From: an uncultured Oscillospiraceae bacterium
GTDB taxonomy: Bacteria; Bacillota; Clostridia; Oscillospirales; Oscillospiraceae
NCBI GenBank assembly: GCA_904395865.1
Contig: CAJFNY010000009.1
Location: 1-33,660 of the forward strand
Direction of reading: 5' to 3'
Length of the DNA: 33,660 nt
A program made the translations under genes and the position numbers. The notes under the pieces are model-generated. The model was not told the origin of the DNA. It worked only from the letters and a program-made list of their open reading frames with translations, and did not search any database. Shown here piece after piece: positions 29,364-33,660 of this stretch. The first letter of the stretch is position 1; the number at the start of each line of letters is the position of its first letter.

Positions 29364-30322
29364 GAATCGTGTGCGCCGCGGTGCTGGGCGCGCTGCTGGA
29401 CGCGTGCTTCGGCGACCCCCGCTGGCTGCCCCACCCGGTGGTGGCCATTGGAAAGCTGATCTCCGGCGGCGAGAAGCTGCTGCGCCGGCTGCTGCCGGCC
29501 ACCCGGGCCGGCGAACGGCTGGGGGGCGCGCTGCTGGTGCTGCTGGTGCTGGCCGTCACCGGCGGCGTGTCCGCCGGGCTGCTGTGGCTGGCCTTCCGGA
29601 TCCACCCGTGGCTGGGCTTCGCCCTGGAGGTGTTCTGGTGCTACCAGATCCCCGCGGCCCGCTGCCTGCGGGATGAGGCCGTCAAGGTCCGCCGCGCCCT
29701 GGAGACCGGCACTCTGGACGACGCCCGCCGGGCCGTGGCCGGCCTGGTGGGCCGGGACACAGAGCGGCTGGACGGTGCCGGCGTCACGAAGGCCGCCGTG
29801 GAGACGGTGGCCGAGAACACCACCGACGGCGTCACGGCCCCCCTGCTGTTCACGCTGCTGGGCGGGCCGGTGCTGGGCCTGCTGTACAAGGCCGTCAACA
29901 CCATGGACTCCATGGTCGGCTACCGGAACGACCGGTACCGCTACTTCGGCACGGCCGCGGCCCGGCTGGACGACGTGTGCAACTACATTCCCGCCCGGCT
30001 GACGGCGCTGCTGATGGTCCCGGCGGCGGCCGTGTGCGGCCTGGACGCCGCCGGCGCCTGGCGCATCTGGCGGCGGGACCGGCGGAAGCACAGGAGCCCC
30101 AACTCTGCCCAGACCGAGTCGGCCTGCGCCGGCGCCCTGGGCGTGCAGCTGGCCGGGGACGCCAGCTACTTCGGCCAGGTGGTGGCCAAGCCCACCCTGG
30201 GCGACGCCGCGCGGCCCATCGAGCCGCGGGACATCGACCGGGCCTGCCGGCTGATGGCCGCCACGGCCGTCCTGGCCCTGCTGCTCCTGGGCGGTATCCG
30301 CCTGGCGGCGGCGCTGCTGTGA
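29360..30322 (+). CDS. cbiB: Adenosylcobinamide-phosphate synthase CbiB
   Basis: A 320-residue membrane enzyme that attaches aminopropanol (or its phosphate) to adenosylcobyrate. Motifs: DACFGDPRWLPHPVVAIGK near the N-terminus, VAGLVGRDTERLD, AAVETVAENTTDGVTAPL and AVNTMDSMVGY, then FGTAAARLDDVCNYIPARLT. About four membrane segments are visible. The ATG overlaps the cobC stop. There is a 37-base gap before cobD, one of the few non-overlapping junctions in the operon. In some Clostridia this gene is itself called cobD; here that symbol is kept for the decarboxylase. Confidence 0.95.
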   Translation: MRIVCAAVLGALLDACFGDPRWLPHPVVAIGKLISGGEKLLRRLLPATRAGERLGGALLVLLVLAVTGGVSAGLLWLAFRIHPWLGFALEVFWCYQIPAARCLRDEAVKVRRALETGTLDDARRAVAGLVGRDTERLDGAGVTKAAVETVAENTTDGVTAPLLFTLLGGPVLGLLYKAVNTMDSMVGYRNDRYRYFGTAAARLDDVCNYIPARLTALLMVPAAAVCGLDAAGAWRIWRRDRRKHRSPNSAQTESACAGALGVQLAGDASYFGQVVAKPTLGDAARPIEPRDIDRACRLMAATAVLALLLLGGIRLAAALL

Positions 30323-30359
30323 CGCGGCGCTCCACATCCCCGTGAAAGGAGGAAACCCC

Positions 30360-31433
30360 ATGATGACCCACGGCGGCGACGTGGCCGGCTACGTCGCCGA
30401 GTACGGCCGCGCGCCTCTGGACTTCTCCGCCAACGTCAGCCCCCTGGGGCTGCCGCCGGCGGTGCGCCGTGCCGTCGTCGAGAGCCTGGACCGGGCCGAC
30501 CAGTACCCGGACCCCCTGTGCCGGGAGCTGCGGGCCGCCATCGCCGCTGCCGAGGGCTGCGCGCCGGACGACGTGCTGTGCGGCGCCGGGGCGGCGGAGC
30601 TGATCTTCCGCCTGGCCCTGGCCCGGCGCCCCCGCCGGGCGCTGGTGACGGCCCCGGCCTTCGCCGAGTACGAGGCGGCGCTGGCGCTGGCCGGCTGCGC
30701 CGTGGCCCGCAGCCCGCTGCTGCCGGAGGAGGACTTCCGGCTGACGGCCCGTTTCCTGGACGACCTGGCCCGGACGGGCCCCGACGTGGTGTTCCTCTGC
30801 CAGCCCAACAACCCCACCGGCCAGCTGGCCGATCCGGACGTCTGCCGGGCGGCGCTGGGCTGGTGCCGGGCCCACGGGGCCCTGCTGGTGATGGACGAGT
30901 GCTTCGTGGACCTGGTGGACGGCGGGGAGGCCGTGAGCCTCCGGCCGGAGCTGCCCGGCGGCGGGCTGCTGATCCTCCGGGCCTTCACCAAGACGTACGC
31001 CATGGCCGGCCTGCGGCTGGGGTACTGCCTCAGCGCCGACCGCGGGCTTCTGGCGGCCATGGCCGCCGCCGGGCAGCCGTGGAGCGTCTCGGTCTGCGCC
31101 CAGGCCGCCGGCATCGCGGCCCTGGGCTGCCGGGAATACGTGGCGGCGCTCCGGGCGCTGATCGCCCGGGAGCGGCCGCGGCTGGCGGCGGGGCTGACGG
31201 CCCGGGGCTGCACGGTGTACGGCAGCCGGGCCAATTTCGTGTTCTTCGCGGGGCCGGAGGGGCTGGCCGACGCGCTGCGGCGGCGGGGCGTTCTGCTCCG
31301 CGCCTGCGGCAACTACGCCGGCCTCGACGGCCGGTACTTCCGGGCGGCCGTCCGCACGGCGCCGGACAACGACGCGCTGCTGGCCGCCCTCGGCCAGAGT
31401 CTGGAGGAATGTGTATGGCAAGACCGATTATGA
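30360..31433 (+). CDS. cobD: Threonine-phosphate decarboxylase
   Basis: A 357-residue PLP enzyme that decarboxylates L-threonine O-3-phosphate to (R)-1-amino-2-propanol phosphate, the linker for CbiB. It resembles histidinol-phosphate aminotransferases: THGGDVAGY and LDFSANVSPLG at the start, CQPNNPTGQL (147-156) and the Schiff-base Lys K211 in FTKTYAMAGLRLGY. HGG at the N-terminus favours CobD over HisC, as does the operon. Start is the first of two adjacent ATGs (30360) behind AAAGGAGG; a GTG at 30342 lies before that site and was rejected. Its end overlaps cobQ by 19 bases. Confidence 0.95.
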   Translation: MMTHGGDVAGYVAEYGRAPLDFSANVSPLGLPPAVRRAVVESLDRADQYPDPLCRELRAAIAAAEGCAPDDVLCGAGAAELIFRLALARRPRRALVTAPAFAEYEAALALAGCAVARSPLLPEEDFRLTARFLDDLARTGPDVVFLCQPNNPTGQLADPDVCRAALGWCRAHGALLVMDECFVDLVDGGEAVSLRPELPGGGLLILRAFTKTYAMAGLRLGYCLSADRGLLAAMAAAGQPWSVSVCAQAAGIAALGCREYVAALRALIARERPRLAAGLTARGCTVYGSRANFVFFAGPEGLADALRRRGVLLRACGNYAGLDGRYFRAAVRTAPDNDALLAALGQSLEECVWQDRL

Positions 31434-32908
31434 TTCAGGGCACCATGTCCAACGCCGGCAAGAGCCTGGTGGCCGCCGGCCTCTGCCGGATCTTCCGGCA
31501 GGACGGCTACCGGGTGGCCCCGTTCAAGAGCCAGAACATGGCCCTCAACAGCTTCATCACCGCCAACGGTCTGGAGATGGGCCGGGCACAGGTGGTCCAG
31601 GCGGAGGCCGCCGGCGTGGCACCGGACGTGCGGATGAACCCCATCCTCCTGAAGCCCACCGGCGACCTGGGCAGTCAGGTGATCGTCAACGGCGAGGTGC
31701 TCGGCACCATGCCGGCCGCGGCGTACTACGAGTACAAGCACCGGCTGCGCCCGGCGGTGGAGGCGGCGTACCGCTCCCTGGCCGCGGAGTACGACATCGT
31801 CGTCATCGAGGGCGCCGGCAGCCCGGCGGAAATCAACCTGCGGCAGGACGACTTCGTCAACATGGGCATGGCCGCCATTGCCGACGCGCCGGTGCTCCTG
31901 GTGGGCGACATCGACCGGGGCGGCGTGTTCGCCAGCCTGTACGGCACCGTGGCCCTGCTGGAGCCGGAGGAGCGGCGGCGGATCCGCGGCCTCATCATCA
32001 ACAAGTTCCGCGGCGACGTGGAGATCCTCCGCCCCGGCCTGAAGATGCTGGAGGACCGTGTGCGCATCCCGGTGCTGGGCGTGGTGCCCATGCTGCAGGT
32101 GGACGTTGACGACGAGGACTCCCTCTCCGAGCGGCTGGAGCGGCGGGCGGCCGTCCGCCCGCTGGACCTGGCGGTGATCCGCCTGCCGCGGATCTCCAAC
32201 TTCACCGACTTCGACGCCCTGGACCGCTTCCCCTGCGCCGGCGTCCGGTACGTGACGAAGGTCCGCGACCTGGGCCAGCCGGACCTGATCCTCCTGCCCG
32301 GCACGAAGAACACCATGGACGACCTGCTCTGGATGCGGCAGAACGGCCTGGAGGCCGCCATCTGCCAGCGGGCCCTGGAGGGCACGCCGGTGATGGGCAT
32401 CTGCGGCGGCTACCAGATGCTGGGGAAGGAGCTGCGGGACCCGGACCACGTGGAGCACGGCGGCGTCCTCCGCGGCATGGGGCTGCTGGACGGCGTCACC
32501 GTCTTTCAGCAGGCCAAGACCCGCACCCGGGTGGACGGCACGGTCCGCACGCTGCCGGGCCTGTGGGCGCCCCTCAGCGGCAGTACCTTCACCGGCTACG
32601 AGATCCACATGGGCGCCACGGAGCACGCCGACGCCGTCTTTTCCGACCTGAGCTCCGGCGCCGCCGACGGCGCGGCCCGCCGGGCCGTCCTGGGCAGCTA
32701 CGTCCACGGCATCTTCGACCGGGGGGACTTCGCCCAGCGGCTGATGCAGCTGCTGCTGGCCCGGAAGGGCCTGGCGGCGGACACGGCCCTGGCCCTGCCC
32801 TTCGAGCAGTACCAGGAGCAGCAGTACGACATCCTGGCCGCCGGCCTCCGCCGCAGCCTGGACATGGACGCGGTGTACCGCATTCTCGACGAGAAACTGG
32901 AGGGATAG
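31415..32908 (+). CDS. cobQ: Cobyric acid synthase (CbiP/CobQ)
   Basis: A 497-residue amidotransferase that amidates the b, d, e and g side chains of adenosylcobyrinate diamide. The ATP domain has GTMSNAGKS (9-17), FKSQNMALNS and EGAGSPAEINL. The glutaminase domain has LPGTKNT, nucleophile C330 in GICGGYQMLG and a late GSYVHGIFD for the triad. Length is typical. The ATG at 31415 has TGGAGG upstream and lies within the end of cobD. cbiC begins two bases after its stop. Confidence 0.97.
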   Translation: MARPIMIQGTMSNAGKSLVAAGLCRIFRQDGYRVAPFKSQNMALNSFITANGLEMGRAQVVQAEAAGVAPDVRMNPILLKPTGDLGSQVIVNGEVLGTMPAAAYYEYKHRLRPAVEAAYRSLAAEYDIVVIEGAGSPAEINLRQDDFVNMGMAAIADAPVLLVGDIDRGGVFASLYGTVALLEPEERRRIRGLIINKFRGDVEILRPGLKMLEDRVRIPVLGVVPMLQVDVDDEDSLSERLERRAAVRPLDLAVIRLPRISNFTDFDALDRFPCAGVRYVTKVRDLGQPDLILLPGTKNTMDDLLWMRQNGLEAAICQRALEGTPVMGICGGYQMLGKELRDPDHVEHGGVLRGMGLLDGVTVFQQAKTRTRVDGTVRTLPGLWAPLSGSTFTGYEIHMGATEHADAVFSDLSSGAADGAARRAVLGSYVHGIFDRGDFAQRLMQLLLARKGLAADTALALPFEQYQEQQYDILAAGLRRSLDMDAVYRILDEKLEG

Positions 32909-32910
32909 TC

Positions 32911-33552
32911 TTGCACATCCAACTGGAAACCGTTCTGCCCGGCGACATTGAAAAGCGCAGCATGGAGCTGCTGACCGCCGAGCTCCCCCATCCGCTGGAC
33001 GCGGAGAACGCCGACGTCATCAAGCGGGTGATCCACACCACCGCCGACTTCGACTACGCCGACACGCTGACCTTCTCCGCCGGCGCGTGCGACGATACGG
33101 TGGCCCTGCTCCGCCAGGGCGGCGTGACCATCGTCACCGACACGCAGATGGCCTGCGCCGGCGTCAGCAAGGCGGCCTGCCGCCAGCTGGGCGCGGAGGT
33201 CCGCTGCTTCATGGGCGACGACGACGTGGCGGCCGCCGCCAGGGCCAACGGCACGACGCGGGCCGTGGCGGCGGTGGAGAAGGCCCTGGCGCTGCAGGGT
33301 CCGGTGATCTTCGCGGTGGGCAACGCCCCCACGGCGCTGATCCGCATCTGCGAGGCCGTGGCCGACGGCAGCCTCCGCCCGGCGCTCGTCATCGGCGTGC
33401 CGGTGGGCTTCGTCAACGTGGTGCAGAGCAAGGAGCTGCTGCTGACGCTGCCGGTGCCCCACATCGTCAATCGCGGCCGCAAGGGCGGCAGCAATGTGGC
33501 CGCCGCCATCTGCAACGCCCTGCTGTACCGCGCCGCGGGCCGGACACTGTAA
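32911..33552 (+). CDS. cbiC: Cobalt-precorrin-8 methylmutase CbiC
   Basis: A 213-residue enzyme moving the methyl group from C11 to C12 to give cobyrinate. H42 in KRVIHTTADFDYA is the expected catalytic His. TDTQMACAGVSK, FAVGNAPTAL, VIGVPVGFVNVVQSKE and NRGRKGGSNVAAAI are standard CbiC/CobH blocks. The start is TTG at 32911, with GGAGGG six bases upstream; no ATG or GTG in frame fits. It is the last gene of the operon in this window and is followed by palindromes and a T-run. Confidence 0.95.
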   Translation: MHIQLETVLPGDIEKRSMELLTAELPHPLDAENADVIKRVIHTTADFDYADTLTFSAGACDDTVALLRQGGVTIVTDTQMACAGVSKAACRQLGAEVRCFMGDDDVAAAARANGTTRAVAAVEKALALQGPVIFAVGNAPTALIRICEAVADGSLRPALVIGVPVGFVNVVQSKELLLTLPVPHIVNRGRKGGSNVAAAICNALLYRAAGRTL

Positions 33553-33558
33553 GTGCTG

Positions 33559-33584
33559 TCGCCAAAATGCAGGCATTTTGGCGA
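33559..33584. repeat. Inverted repeat after cbiC
   Basis: TCGCCAAAATGC (33559-33570) is the exact reverse complement of 33573-33584, separated by two bases. It could be an RNA hairpin with a 4-base loop or a symmetric protein site. There is no T-run next to it. Confidence 0.65.
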
Positions 33585-33591
33585 GGGGATG

Positions 33592-33650
33592 CAGGCTCCC
33601 ACGCGCACGGCCCGTTGGGCCGCACACTCGGAGCCTGAGAAGTGTTTTTT
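33592..33650 (+). terminator. Probable operon-end terminator with branched stem
   Basis: CAGGCTCC (33592-33599) pairs with GGAGCCTG (33630-33637), enclosing an inner stem CGGCCC/GGGCCG (33608-33613, 33617-33622). Six T follow at 33645-33650. The eight-base distance from stem to T-run makes it imperfect, but it is the only candidate end for the B12 transcript. Confidence 0.55.
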
Positions 33651-33660
33651 CCGAGGCGCA

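Noticed and set aside
30323-30359. Second riboswitch or promoter before cobD
   Set aside because: The gap is only 37 bases, with a ribosome site and no B12-box, -10 box or hairpin of note.

Overview
The window looks like chromosome from a high-GC member of the Clostridia, probably an Oscillospiraceae-type gut anaerobe. The evidence is indirect: strongly GC-ending codons, AAGGAGG-type ribosome sites, sigma-A-like promoters, SLH surface proteins, a DUF1848 protein, and an early-cobalt (anaerobic) B12 pathway with CbiK and a clostridial gene order. The species cannot be named from the sequence alone.

Layout. 30-599: five tRNA genes on the minus strand (transcription order Gly-Arg-His-Gln-Lys) behind one strong promoter. 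778-4810: a DUF1848 protein (+), a membrane-anchored class A beta-lactamase-like protein with a tandem 8-residue repeat (-), and an AraC regulator followed by a HAD phosphatase (+). 4811-5138: no gene, but two terminators and an inverted repeat of a probable interspersed family. 5139-7721: trmB, a DUF554 membrane protein and NADP isocitrate dehydrogenase as one minus-strand operon. 7854-9526: a MutT-like Nudix protein coupled to an unusual DnaQ exonuclease/nucleotide pyrophosphohydrolase fusion, then a small membrane protein. 9631-12959: a damaged patch. It holds an SLH surface protein without a signal peptide or ribosome site, a C-terminal scrap of an unknown plus-strand gene, and a cyclase-family gene with a large in-frame internal deletion. 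13117-14466: a lipoprotein polysaccharide deacetylase (-).

14554-33650 is a single cobalamin locus: promoter, cobalamin riboswitch with intrinsic terminator, cobalt ECF transporter (cbiMNQO), cobaltochelatase cbiK, corrin-ring genes (cbiD, cobI, cobM, cbiG, cobJ, cobK, cbiET), amidation (cobB, cobQ), lower-ligand and nucleotide-loop genes (cobT, cobU, cobS, cobC), aminopropanol arm (cbiB, cobD), methylmutase cbiC, and a 107-residue mini-CobU-like protein. Most genes overlap by 1-19 bases, so translational coupling is likely throughout. Together they import cobalt and carry sirohydrochlorin to adenosylcobalamin, except for the corrinoid adenosyltransferase and the steps before sirohydrochlorin, which are not in the window.

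The least ordinary items are the exonuclease/pyrophosphohydrolase fusion, the rearrangement junction near 12344, the internally deleted cyclase, the mini-CobU, and the large unexplained RNA hairpins between cbiK and cbiD. I found no clearly new defence or mobile system, CRISPR array or prophage.
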